Shown: piece after piece, positions 36,232 through 46,029 of the stretch
How the letters are laid out: each line of letters starts with the position of its first letter
How positions within the stretch are numbered: the first letter of the stretch is position 1
Translations under genes and position numbers: made by a program
The notes under the pieces: generated by a model
Database searches by the model: none
The model's input: the letters and a program-made list of their open reading frames with translations, nothing else
Told to the model about the DNA's origin: nothing
From: Planctomycetaceae bacterium
Lineage (GTDB): Bacteria > Planctomycetota > Planctomycetia > Planctomycetales > Planctomycetaceae
DNA length: 61,773 nt
NCBI GenBank assembly: GCA_021732415.1
Contig: JAKFVC010000178.1
Coordinates: 1-61,773 of the forward strand
Direction: 5' to 3'

Positions 36232-36487
36232 TTCAGCCCGGAGGGCTCGACGTAGGTAGCCAGAGGCGGGAGCCTCTGGAATAGAAGAAAAGATTGAACC
36301 CAGCGCCCCGGAGGGGCCGCCGTAAACGAATTTGCTTGAGATTTTCAAAGAACGTCTATCGAAGTTCACAACGTCGCGTGGATCTGTCGCCAATGTTCGC
36401 CGGCCCCCTCCGGGGCGGATGCCTCGTTACTTACTACAACCAGAGGCTTCCGCCTCTGGCTACCTACGTCGAGCCCTCCGGGCTGAA
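36232..36487. repeat. Nested inverted repeat: family N outside, family O inside
   Basis: Outer arms of 48 bases (36232-36279 and 36440-36487) include GTAGGTAGCCAGAGGCGG and its mirror and are almost perfect. Inner arms at 36302-36322 and 36399-36419 use GCGCCCCGGAGGGGCC. It lies between the convergent secreted-protein and DUF1501 genes, just after a normal terminator, so it is not needed for termination. Confidence 0.88.
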
Positions 36488-36504
36488 GACACCACCACGC
36501 CCCG

Positions 36505-37950
<1,446 letters not shown>

Positions 37951-37990
37951 TGAAGTTGCCTCATTAGTTCAACGGGAGGGCGCAGCCCTC

Positions 37991-38058
37991 TGTAGCCTGA
38001 CTCTCCGAGTCGGGTCATTCGACGATGGAAAAACGACCGACGTAGCTGGTCGGGCTAC
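37991..38058. repeat. Inverted repeat, family J
   Basis: The left side has TGTAGCCTGACTCTCCGAGT and the right end has TCGGGCTACA, with a looser middle. It lies between PSD1 and DUF1501 of cluster 1 on the same transcript. Confidence 0.65.
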
Positions 38059-38060
38059 AA

Positions 38061-41000
38061 CTATCGCCTCATCACCGCTTCATCCAGATTCAAAATCGCC
38101 TCGGCCAAGACCGTCCCCGCGGCCAATTCCACAACGTCTAAAGCGGCGTCATTCTTAGTCTCGCCCACGGCCAACAACTTTGTGGCTTCGGCTCGGTTGG
38201 CATTAAACAATTCACGTTGCTCAGTTAGCAATTGCACGAGGATCGCACCCTCTTTCTCGGTCGGTATGCGACCGGTGATCGTGCGGAACAACCACCCCAC
38301 GCGTGCATCGTCGGTACTGCCTCCCGCCTGCAACATCCGCTGTGCTGCAAACCGGGCCGACTCGACAATCTGCACATCGTTCAATAACGCCAAAGCCTGC
38401 AATGGGGTACTCGTCGATTGCCGTTTGGCGACGCACACATTGCGCTCGGCGGCATCAAAGGTGACCATGGCCGGATGCGGCACGGTTCGTTTCCAGAACG
38501 TATAGAGGCTGCGTCGATGCAGGTCGTCCCCGTGCCCCTGGTCGTAAATCGGCTGGCCCATGGCAATCAACCACAGCCCGGGTGGCTGATACGGCTTCAC
38601 ACTCGGACCGCCCGATTTGTCGACCAGCAGGCCACTCGTCATCAATGCCGAGTCTCGTAACATTTCGGCTGTCAACCTCTTCGCCGGCGCACGGGCCAGC
38701 CAGTGATTGGCCGGATCATGAGCTCTCAAATCGGGTGAGGCCACAGACGACAACTGATAGGTCGCCGACATCACGATCAGTTTTAAGAATTGTTTAGTAT
38801 CCCACGCCGGTTGAGGATTGGCGGCTCCTGGAAGTGATCCTTCCGCGAACTCCAACGCCAACCAATCGAGTAACTCCGGATGCGTTGGTTGGGCTCCCTG
38901 GTTCCCAAAATTGTCACTCGTTTCGACCAGTCCCTGACCAAACAGCAACTGCCAGTAGCGATTCACGGTGACGCGGGCGGTCAGCGGATGCTTCGGATCC
39001 AGCAACCACTTTGCCAATCCCAACCGATTGCGCGGTTGATCGGCCGGAAAGGGGGGCAGGGCATGGGGCGTATCGGCCGCGACTGGATCACCCGGAGAAT
39101 CGTACGCTCCGCGTTTCAGCAGATAAGCGGGCTTCGGCTGCAACAACTCCTTCATCACCATGATTTCGGGGATGGGATTCAGCAGCGTATTGTGCTCGCG
39201 CCGCAAGGCATGCAGGGCCTCGCGAGCCGTCTTGACCGTGGGCGAGATTTGTGACAGATAATAATCGAGTAGCCCCAGTCGCTGTGCCGCATTCAATTGA
39301 TCGGCGGCCGTCTTCCAAGCCGTTTCGAAATCGTTGCTGCCGGCGAGACGTCTAATCTCCAGAGGCGTCAGCTGGCGACTGAAGACTTGGAATTCATCGA
39401 CCGCGCCTCCTTTAAAACCGTTGTCGCGGAACCGATTGCCAATCGCGAGATCGGGCTCGCCGCCGTACGTGATGTCCTTGGACAAACCATCCCGAACGAC
39501 TTCGAGCTCCGCCGGCTCCCCATTCAAAAAGATTCGCACTCCCGCCGCCTGGCTGGAGCCGTCGTAGGTCATTGTCACGTAGGTCCACGTATCAATCGGA
39601 ATCGCAGTTTTGGTTTTGACCTTCAGCGAATTCCCCGGCCACATGTGATGCAGCCCGACCGCCACCTGCCCGTGTTCCAGCAGCAATTCATAGCCTCGGC
39701 TGCCGGCATCAATGGGGGCTCGACTGTGATGTGCTACGACCATTCGCGGTGCATGCGTCGGGGTCTTCAACCACAGACTCAGTGAAAACGGATCGACCCG
39801 GGTGAAGTGCGCGATCCCGGGGAACGTCGCGCCGTTTTCACCACTCAGCAACAATCCTTTGCCGACCTTACCGTCAATCAGGGTCGGGGCCTCGACCGCC
39901 TTACCCGGCTTCATCGGATCGGCGGAGTTCTCGACCTTGCCGGCCTCCAGCGTTTCGAAGTTGAAAGCTGCAACAGGCGACAACGAGGGGACCGCTGGTT
40001 CGCGAGCCGCGAGCCAAGCTTGGAACGCCGGCTGTGCCGCCCGTTGGGCTTCAACGACTTGCTGACGCTGGGCCGCGATCTTCTGTTGCAGATCATTCAG
40101 GCGAAGATCCGTGGCGTCGTCCGACAGTAACAACGTCGGTACTGGCGTGGCCGCCGTAAAGTACGAGGTTTGCCCCGACTCATCGATGTTCTGGAAGAAC
40201 GAAAACAACGAGTAAAAATCCTTCTGCGACAACGGATCATACTTATGATCGTGACAGCGGCAGCATTCGAACGTGAGTCCCAGAAACGCAGTCCCCATCG
40301 TATTGACGCGATCGGTCACGTAGGCGACACGGAACTCCTCTTCAACGACGCCCCCTTCTTCATTCTGCATATGCAACCGATTGAAGGCGGTCGCCAACCG
40401 CTGATTCCTGGTCGGTTGGGGCAACAAATCACCCGCGAGTTGCCAGGTCAGGAATTGGTCAAATGGCAGGTTCTGATTGAAGGCTTGAATCACCCAATCA
40501 CGATACTGCCAGACGGGCCGAAACCGGTCCATCTGATACCCATGAGTATCCGCATACCGCGCAATATCCAGCCACTCGACCGCCATCCGCTCGCCGAAGC
40601 GCGGTGAATCCAGCAACCGGTCGACAAGCCGTTCATACGCTTGTGGCGTGTCGTCGGCGAGGAACGCATCAATCTCGGCCAATGTCGGCGGGAGACCGGT
40701 CAGGTCGAACGTCAGGCGGCGAATCAGCGTCGCCTTGCTGGCCTGAGGTGCCGGCTGCAGTCCTTGTTGCTCAAGAGATTTCAATACGAATCGGTCGATC
40801 CCATTGCGCACCCAATCGGCCTGTTTCACTTCTGGGAGGGCGGGCCGCTGAGGAGGCAGGAAGGCCCAGTGGGTCCCCCACTTCGCTCCTTGATCAATCC
40901 AGCGTTTGAGCAATTCAACCTGTTGCGGCGAGAGATCCCGATTCGCCGACTTGGGCGGCATGACCTCTTCAGGATCGGTTGAAGTGATCCGAGCAATCAA

Positions 41001-41243
41001 TTCGCTATCGGCACTCTTCCCCGGCACGATGACCGCGGTCCCCTCATGGACGCGAAAGGCCCCGGCCTTGGTGTCAAACCGCAGCTCGGCCTTCCGAGCC
41101 TGTTCGTCAGGACCGTGGCAGTAGTAGCACTTGTCCGACAGGATCGGCAGGATGTCCCGCGAGAAATCCACCGGTGTGTCGGCCTTCACGATCGGCGCGC
41201 ACGCCAAGACTCCACAGAACAACATCCAGCGCAACATCATCAT
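38061..41243 (-). CDS. PSD1 and planctomycete cytochrome C domain protein with LamG (cluster 1)
   Basis: Exported 1060-residue protein. After a signal peptide (LFCGVLACAPIVKA) the PSCyt1 domain carries one haem motif CYYCH (C39, C42, H43). PSCyt2 (DUF1549) runs from about 140 to 345 with LRRLTFDLTGLPPTLAEIDA-type text (IRRLTFDLTGLPPTLAEIDA). A concanavalin/LamG-like insert at about 440-625 includes FSLSLWLKTPTHAPRMVVAH and GAVDEFQVFSRQL. PSD1 (DUF1553) runs from about 730 to 1030 with NRLGLAKWLLDPKHPLTARV and STPLQALALLNDVQIVESAR. The ATG at 41243 has GAGG nearby. LamG suggests carbohydrate binding; haem suggests electron transfer coupled to a DUF1501 partner. Confidence 0.93.
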   Translation of the reverse strand: MMMLRWMLFCGVLACAPIVKADTPVDFSRDILPILSDKCYYCHGPDEQARKAELRFDTKAGAFRVHEGTAVIVPGKSADSELIARITSTDPEEVMPPKSANRDLSPQQVELLKRWIDQGAKWGTHWAFLPPQRPALPEVKQADWVRNGIDRFVLKSLEQQGLQPAPQASKATLIRRLTFDLTGLPPTLAEIDAFLADDTPQAYERLVDRLLDSPRFGERMAVEWLDIARYADTHGYQMDRFRPVWQYRDWVIQAFNQNLPFDQFLTWQLAGDLLPQPTRNQRLATAFNRLHMQNEEGGVVEEEFRVAYVTDRVNTMGTAFLGLTFECCRCHDHKYDPLSQKDFYSLFSFFQNIDESGQTSYFTAATPVPTLLLSDDATDLRLNDLQQKIAAQRQQVVEAQRAAQPAFQAWLAAREPAVPSLSPVAAFNFETLEAGKVENSADPMKPGKAVEAPTLIDGKVGKGLLLSGENGATFPGIAHFTRVDPFSLSLWLKTPTHAPRMVVAHHSRAPIDAGSRGYELLLEHGQVAVGLHHMWPGNSLKVKTKTAIPIDTWTYVTMTYDGSSQAAGVRIFLNGEPAELEVVRDGLSKDITYGGEPDLAIGNRFRDNGFKGGAVDEFQVFSRQLTPLEIRRLAGSNDFETAWKTAADQLNAAQRLGLLDYYLSQISPTVKTAREALHALRREHNTLLNPIPEIMVMKELLQPKPAYLLKRGAYDSPGDPVAADTPHALPPFPADQPRNRLGLAKWLLDPKHPLTARVTVNRYWQLLFGQGLVETSDNFGNQGAQPTHPELLDWLALEFAEGSLPGAANPQPAWDTKQFLKLIVMSATYQLSSVASPDLRAHDPANHWLARAPAKRLTAEMLRDSALMTSGLLVDKSGGPSVKPYQPPGLWLIAMGQPIYDQGHGDDLHRRSLYTFWKRTVPHPAMVTFDAAERNVCVAKRQSTSTPLQALALLNDVQIVESARFAAQRMLQAGGSTDDARVGWLFRTITGRIPTEKEGAILVQLLTEQRELFNANRAEATKLLAVGETKNDAALDVVELAAGTVLAEAILNLDEAVMRR

Positions 41244-41478
41244 CCGACCTCACGAGGTACCCATGACTTCCTATCCCGACGGCCATCACATGAATGATAT
41301 TCCATGAGACGGCCAACGGGCAGTGCAACGCTGGGCGGATGCGGTCTTAAACTGGCGCGAATGTTTCGATCCCTTCGACTTCTTTGCCTCCTTCGACCTC
41401 TTCGATCCCTTTGACTTCTTTGGCTTCAGCCGACTTCTTTGAACTCTTCGACTTCTTTGACCGCTTTGAATGCCCTAG

Positions 41479-41548
41479 TGCCCCCGTGGCCGACGCTGCT
41501 AGCGTCGGCGGACACAGACGCTGGCAGCGCCTGCCACGGGACTCGGAT
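41479..41548. repeat. Inverted repeat, family K (copy in duplication 1)
   Basis: Arms around CCGTGGCCGACGCTGCTAGC and GCTGGCAGCGCCTGCCACGG. The same family is at 18705, 41858, 42437 (half) and 44933 (half). Confidence 0.75.
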
Positions 41549-41654
41549 CTGGATTGTTACGGCGTGACTTCTTTGAACTCTTCGACTTCTTTGATCTCTT
41601 TGATTTTGGAAGAAGGGGGCAAGTGACGTAGAACGCTCAACCTTCCTGTCTTCA

Positions 41655-41722
41655 AATCTGCGTCATCTGCGAAATCTGTGGATAATTCCGAAGTGATCCA
41701 CAGATTTCGCAGATGACGCAGA
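41655..41722. repeat. Inverted repeat, family Q
   Basis: AATCTGCGTCATCTGCGAAA at the left is mirrored by TTTCGCAGATGACGCAGAT at the right; the stem is nearly perfect over about 28 bases. It sits between the two halves of the 380-base duplication. Confidence 0.8.
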
Positions 41723-41857
41723 TAGAAAAAGGTATTAACAGGCTGCTTCGATCTCTTGGAATTCTTTGATCCCTTCATCCACCAGAAATCTGGTCGATAT
41801 TTTTCTGGCGTGACTTCTTTGAACTCTTCGACTTCTTTGACCGCTTTGAAATCCCTA

Positions 41858-41924
41858 GCCCCCTGTGGCCGACGCTGCTAGCGTCGGCGGATACAGACGC
41901 TGGCAGCGTCTGCCACGGGGGCTG
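41858..41924. repeat. Inverted repeat, family K (copy in duplication 2)
   Basis: Arms around TGTGGCCGACGCTGCTAGCG and CGCTGGCAGCGTCTGCCACG; the same as the copy 380 bases earlier. Confidence 0.75.
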
Positions 41925-42122
41925 GATCTGGATTGTTACGGTGCGACTTCTTTGAACTCTTTGATTTCTTTGAACAATCGTCCCCTGTTAACCTGTGATT
42001 TCCGCCCAACCTCGGCTCGCCGGCACAGTTTGTTCTGCAAGTTCACTCAGCGATGTCCGGCCGAAGATCGCAGCGACTTCTTTGATCCCTTCGAATTCTT
42101 TGAACTCTTTGATTTCTTCAAT

Positions 42123-42406
42123 CCTCTCCAAATCGACTTTCAACGGACTCCGATCAATTTCTCGCGCGCAGACGCACCATGTGCGCCCTCGAACCGTCGC
42201 GCAATTCAAGCCCGCCGCTTCCAGATTCCCGGAATCTCTACGTCACTCCGGAATCACCGCTTTGTCCCCCGAGACCGAGTCTCCGGATGTCAGCCCAGCC
42301 CCCGAAATCCCATGATTCCCCTTTGGCGTCTCTCGAGATGAAGTCGTAATCCGCAGATCAGCCCCGATCATACAACTACCAGTTAAACTCTCAAAATTGG
42401 AAAAAG
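42123..42406. other. Part of a 1.6-kb geneless divergent region
   Basis: No gene, family motif or strong repeat is visible here. The whole gap 41244-42879 between PSD1 (minus) and DUF1501 (plus) is made of repeats plus this unique part. Confidence 0.4.
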
Positions 42407-42528
42407 GTGCGTGTCCTTTAATGGCTATGTGCCGTCGCCCCGTGGCAGACGCTGCCAGCGTCTGTTTGAATACGTAAACAAGATGCCTGTCCTTTAGTGC
42501 TTGTAGCCTGACTCTCCGAGTCGGGTGC
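42407..42528. repeat. Two REP-like cores with K and J half-elements
   Basis: GTGTCCTTTAATGGCT at 42411-42426 and GATGCCTGTCCTTTAGTG at 42482-42499 match the RAYT end core. Between them is a K half (CCGTGGCAGACGCTGCCAGC) and after them a J half (TGTAGCCTGACTCTCCGAGT). Confidence 0.65.
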
Positions 42529-42546
42529 TTGACCCTGGAAGGGTCA

Positions 42547-42714
42547 GAGAGAGTAGCCGGTGGTTGAGCGCAGCGACACCACCGGAAAGGGTTTACGACC
42601 AAATTCCGACCCTGGAGGGGTCGCATATACGTTGCTCTGCGACCCCTCCAGGGTCGGAAATTCTTCATGCCGTCTACCGGTGGTGTCGCTTCGCTCAACC
42701 TCCGGCTACTCTCT
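42547..42714. repeat. Nested inverted repeat, family R
   Basis: Outer arms 42547-42585 (AGAGAGTAGCCGGTGGTTGA) and 42678-42714 are complementary. Inner arms 42602-42625 (AATTCCGACCCTGGAGGGGT) and 42638-42662 are near-perfect with a short loop. It is a further hairpin-in-hairpin case. Confidence 0.82.
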
Positions 42715-42879
42715 TTAATCCCTCCGGGATATAGGAAATAGACGCCTGTCATGGCTGCCATCCGCAAAGAATTCGGCTTCCAGCGCAAACCGTAGCGACT
42801 CACACCTTGACGCATCAATAAGTTCCTTGGTATTGTCGATAGTTAAGTTAGGGACAATATCTTCGTCGGGAGCGTAAGC

Positions 42880-44256
42880 ATGCTGCAGGTGCAACAGGGG
42901 CGAGGCCTTTCCAATTGCCAGGGAATGAATCGCCGGACTGCCATCAAGGCCGGTTTTTTGGGCCTGTCCGGGCTGTCGCTGGGCGATTTGAACCGCCTGC
43001 GCGCTGAAGGAACGGCTCAGAAGAACGACAAATCGGTCATTCTGATCTGGTTGGATGGCGGCTGCAGTCAGCTCGAAAGCTACGATCCTAAGCCCGAATC
43101 GCCGTCCGAATATCGCGGTCCGTGGGGTGCCATCCCGACCAATGTGCCGGGGATTTTTCTCTCCGAGACCCTGCCGCACCATGCCAAGCATGCCGACAAG
43201 ATGGCGTTTGTCCGTTCGCTGCATCATGGGACCGGCGACCACTTTGCGGGTGCTCACTGGATGCTGACCGGACGGTTCGGGTCGACCTCGGTCAACCTGC
43301 CGCAGAAATTTCCGAGCGTTGGTTCGTATGTGTCACGCGTTCGCGGACCGAACAAACAAGGTTTGCCGGCGTATGTCGGATTGCCTGCTGCGCAAAGTGT
43401 CTACCTCTTCCCGGGCTATCAGGGCGCCGCGTATCTGGGGGCGGCCTACAACCCGTTTGATGTGGATACCGAATCGAAGTATCTCCACTACACATCGGCC
43501 GTAACGGTCGGCCGACCGCGATGTCTGGACAGCTTTACCTCGGTGGAAGCGACCCGGGCGGAAACTCGTCAGAGTTTGCTCACCGGCTTGGACGGCATTC
43601 AGCGGCGAGTCGACCAAAGCGGCATGATGAATGCCTTGGACCGCTACCAACAGGACGCGATGTCGATGATCCTGGGTGGCCAGGCCAAGCGGGCCTTCAA
43701 CATGGATCTCGAAGACCCACGGCTGATCGACAAATACGGCAACAACCCGTGGGGCCGCTATACACTGATGGCTCGCCGACTGGTTGAATCCGGCGTGACC
43801 TTCGTCACGGTCGACATGCCGCACTGGGACGATCACTCGAACATCAAGGTCGGTCACGGCGGTAAGCTGGAAGTCGTCGACAAGGCGGTTGGCGCGTTGA
43901 TGGACGACTTAGTCGATCGCGATTTGCTCGATCGGACACTGGTCATCGTGATGGGCGAATTCGGTCGCACACCGCGGATCAACACCGGGCAGCCGGGGAT
44001 TCCGATTCCGGGTCGCGATCACTGGGGCGATGCCATTTCGGTGATGCTGGCGGGTGGCGGAATCAAGGGTGGCACGGTGATTGGCGCGACCAATTCCAAG
44101 GCCGAATTCCCGATGGAACGGCCCCTCAAACCGCACGATCTGCTGGCGACCGTCTACAAGGTCATGGGGATCGACACGCAAACCTCGTTCAAGGATTTCG
44201 CCGGCCGACCGGTCCCGATCCTGACCGAAGGCGAAGCGATTCACGAGCTGATCTAG
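42880..44256 (+). CDS. DUF1501 protein (stand-alone)
   Basis: A 458-residue DUF1501 protein. The ATG at 42880 has GGGAG 8 bases before it and gives the usual family leader, with a twin-arginine type MNRRTAIKAGFLGLSGLSLG. Core motifs are VILIWLDGGCSQLESYDPKP, FVRSLHHGTGDHF, VTFVTVDMPHWDDHSN and VIVMGEFGRTPRIN, then GRDHWGDAISVMLAGGGIKG. It belongs to a different subgroup from the two clustered copies, being shorter with no adjacent PSD1 gene on its strand. PSD1 at 41243 is divergent, 1.6 kb away. Enzymatic role unknown. Confidence 0.9.
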   Translation: MLQVQQGRGLSNCQGMNRRTAIKAGFLGLSGLSLGDLNRLRAEGTAQKNDKSVILIWLDGGCSQLESYDPKPESPSEYRGPWGAIPTNVPGIFLSETLPHHAKHADKMAFVRSLHHGTGDHFAGAHWMLTGRFGSTSVNLPQKFPSVGSYVSRVRGPNKQGLPAYVGLPAAQSVYLFPGYQGAAYLGAAYNPFDVDTESKYLHYTSAVTVGRPRCLDSFTSVEATRAETRQSLLTGLDGIQRRVDQSGMMNALDRYQQDAMSMILGGQAKRAFNMDLEDPRLIDKYGNNPWGRYTLMARRLVESGVTFVTVDMPHWDDHSNIKVGHGGKLEVVDKAVGALMDDLVDRDLLDRTLVIVMGEFGRTPRINTGQPGIPIPGRDHWGDAISVMLAGGGIKGGTVIGATNSKAEFPMERPLKPHDLLATVYKVMGIDTQTSFKDFAGRPVPILTEGEAIHELI

Positions 44257-44301
44257 AAGAGCGTCGTTGATAAATGCATTGACAGTAGTCGGAGTGCGTA
44301 C

Positions 44302-44373
44302 GTAGCGGAATCTCGTAAGAGTTCCGCGGAAGTCTCCAGACGTTCGGGCGGAACTCTTACGAGATTCCGCTAC
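44302..44373. repeat. Perfect inverted repeat, family S
   Basis: Arms of 26 bases (44302-44327 starting GTAGCGGAATCTCGTAAGAG and 44348-44373) are perfect complements around a 20-base loop. It lies between the DUF1501 and DUF493 genes on the plus strand. An M-family half follows at 44406-44435. Confidence 0.88.
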
Positions 44374-44556
44374 ATCGACTATCGATCGGCTGCAGTGGAT
44401 GTTTTGAACCGTGAGCTAGCGCGCAGCGGCTGATTTAGTCGCTGGTTTTGCAGACAAGGCCTTTCCATCGGCGGTGTTCCGGCATATTCTTCTACCTGAC
44501 AGATCCGTCCTGTCACGTCACTTTTCGATGCCGGCGGATCACTGGAAAGGCTGCTA

Positions 44557-44841
44557 ATGAACGAGTTTGAATCGCTGGAATTGTTGCTCGCCACGCACCA
44601 TTTTCCTGGTCCGTATATGTTCAAAGTGATCGGTCGAGACGTCAACGGCTTTCAGGCTCGCGTGTTATTGGCGATCCGTGAGGCGTTGAAGATCAGCCAG
44701 GATCCGCCGTTTCGGACTCAACCGTCATCGGGCGGCAAACACGTGTCGATCACATTGGAGCCGCACGTGTTTGAACCGAGCGAAGTCATCACGGTCTATC
44801 AGCATCTGCGAGCGACCGAAGGCGTGCTGATGGTGATGTAG
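44557..44841 (+). CDS. DUF493 family protein (YbeD-like)
   Basis: Small cytosolic protein of 94 residues, full length for the DUF493/UPF0250 family, a ferredoxin-like (ACT-resembling) fold. The family pattern is FPGPYMFKVIGRDVNGFQAR, followed by SSGGKHVSITLEPHVFEPSE and the ending YQHLRATEGVLMVM. E. coli YbeD lies between lipoate and cell-wall genes and may bind a small ligand; its role is not established. It stands alone here, convergent with larB, and a long T-family hairpin follows its stop directly. Confidence 0.85.
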   Translation: MNEFESLELLLATHHFPGPYMFKVIGRDVNGFQARVLLAIREALKISQDPPFRTQPSSGGKHVSITLEPHVFEPSEVITVYQHLRATEGVLMVM

Positions 44842-44849
44842 CTGTCTCT

Positions 44850-44961
44850 AATACAAGCTCGAAGCGCAAGCGAGTGAATTCTTTCCGTAGTCACCAGGAA
44901 TGCACTCGCTTGCGCGTCGAGCTTGTATTCAGCGCCGACGCTGGCAGCGTCGGCCACGGGG
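44850..44961. repeat. Inverted repeat, family T, plus K half-element
   Basis: Arms 44850-44876 (AATACAAGCTCGAAGCGCAA) and 44903-44929 are complements. A K half (GCCGACGCTGGCAGCGTCGG) follows at 44933-44961. It sits between the convergent DUF493 and larB stops. Confidence 0.82.
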
Positions 44962-44963
44962 GG

Positions 44964-45734
44964 TTATTGAGCACTCGCCGCTCGTCTGGCAATCAACCCG
45001 GCTACATAGCCCGCTTTAAACCCGCTGTCGATGTTGACCACCGTCACATTCGACGCACAGCTATTCAGCATCCCCAGCAGGGCCGAGACGCCCCCGAAGC
45101 TGGCTCCGTAGCCCTGGCTGGTTGGTACGCCAATCACCGGGCACGAGACATAGCCGCCGACGATCGAGGGCAGGGCTCCCTCCATCCCCGCGACAACGAT
45201 GATTGCGTCTGCGGATTTCAGTCGTGGTAACTGAGCCGGCAGGCGATGCGGACCGGCGACTCCGACATCGACGATGAGTTCGACATCGCAATGCATCCAG
45301 CGGACCGTTTCCAAAGCTTCTTCCGCGATCGGTCGGTCGCTGGTTCCCGCAGTGACGATCACCACTTTGCCGCGCGTCTCTGTCGGCAGGCCAGCTTCCA
45401 TGCGTACCGTACGGGCCACGCTATTGTGTTGGGCTTGAGGGTATGCAGCCAGCAGGATTGTGGCTTGTTCGGGAGAAACCCGCGTGGCGAGACAGTCTTG
45501 CTGATGAGCCTGCAGGGCCCGGAAGATCTCGACGATGGCTGCGGGAGTTTTTCCCGGGCTGTAGACGACCTCGGGATAGCCGCACCGCTGCCGCCGATCG
45601 AGGTCGACCGCCGCATCAGGCGTGTGAGCCGTCGCCGGGGCCGTCAGTTGCTGCAGCGTTTGTTGGAGATCAAGCTGTCCCTGCTGAAAAGCCAGCAAGA
45701 GGCGGACAAGTTCGGATTGGTCGAGAGACGTCAT
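44964..45734 (-). CDS. larB: Nickel-pincer cofactor biosynthesis protein LarB
   Basis: A 256-residue PurE-related carboxylase. LarB carboxylates the pyridinium ring of nicotinic acid adenine dinucleotide, the first step toward the Ni-pincer nucleotide cofactor of lactate racemase. The N-terminal part contains [18 protein letters not shown]. The AIR-carboxylase-like part from about 120 contains [51 protein letters not shown] and [20 protein letters not shown]. The ATG at 45734 is used, because upstream residues are translated from a family A repeat. No larC, larE or larA lies in this window, so the rest of the pathway must be elsewhere or absent. Confidence 0.92.
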   Translation of the reverse strand: MTSLDQSELVRLLLAFQQGQLDLQQTLQQLTAPATAHTPDAAVDLDRRQRCGYPEVVYSPGKTPAAIVEIFRALQAHQQDCLATRVSPEQATILLAAYPQAQHNSVARTVRMEAGLPTETRGKVVIVTAGTSDRPIAEEALETVRWMHCDVELIVDVGVAGPHRLPAQLPRLKSADAIIVVAGMEGALPSIVGGYVSCPVIGVPTSQGYGASFGGVSALLGMLNSCASNVTVVNIDSGFKAGYVAGLIARRAASAQ

Positions 45735-45771
45735 ACGGGCCTGAGGTTGGTGCAGAGACGTCGATGAAACC

Positions 45772-46017
45772 GTGGGACGGGTCTCCTGGCCCGTCCGTCC
45801 CCCGATGTCGCGATCTCTGTCAGCGTGCAAAAGAATCCAGCTTGGTGAGCCCCGTCCCGTCAGGGCGGGAGTTCCTCGGTATCCAGTCGCGAGGTACCAT
45901 CAACCCCAGGCCTGACGGCACTGGGCTCACCTGGGACAATGAGAGAAATGTCAATCGCTTGGCGGCATGGTTGAATTCAATTCCAAACCGACGGACGGGC
46001 CAGGAGACCCGTCCCAC
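45772..46017. repeat. Nested inverted repeat: family A outside, F-like inside
   Basis: Outer arms 45772-45803 (GTGGGACGGGTCTCCTGG) and 45990-46017 are complements. Inner arms 45844-45876 (GGTGAGCCCCGTCCCGTCAG) and 45889-45931 are imperfect complements. The outer arm family is the same as at 4937, 12801 and 59631, but the inner content differs from all of them. Confidence 0.85.
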
Positions 46018-46029
46018 GACACGTCACAC

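Larger units (their letters stand above)
41367..41975. repeat. CTTCTTTGA minisatellite clusters with 380-base duplication
   Basis: Clusters of the 9-12-base unit CTTCTTTGA/ACTCTTCGA lie at 41367-41470, 41565-41608, 41812-41850 and 41944-41975 (more at 41746-41775 and 42073-42122). The block 41432-41595 (cluster, K hairpin, GGATCTGGATTGTTACGG, cluster) recurs at 41812-41975 with an exact 380-base offset and few differences. Long frames through these repeats are low complexity (FFELFDFFD or KEVEEFKEV) and lack real starts. Confidence 0.8.

Noticed and set aside
41384-42341. Open frames rich in FFELFDFF or KEVEEFKEV
   Set aside because: They are translations of the CTTCTTTGA minisatellite and K hairpins, with no start signal.
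45735-45830. N-terminal extension of larB
   Set aside because: Encoded by a family A repeat arm; homologous sequence starts at MTSLD.
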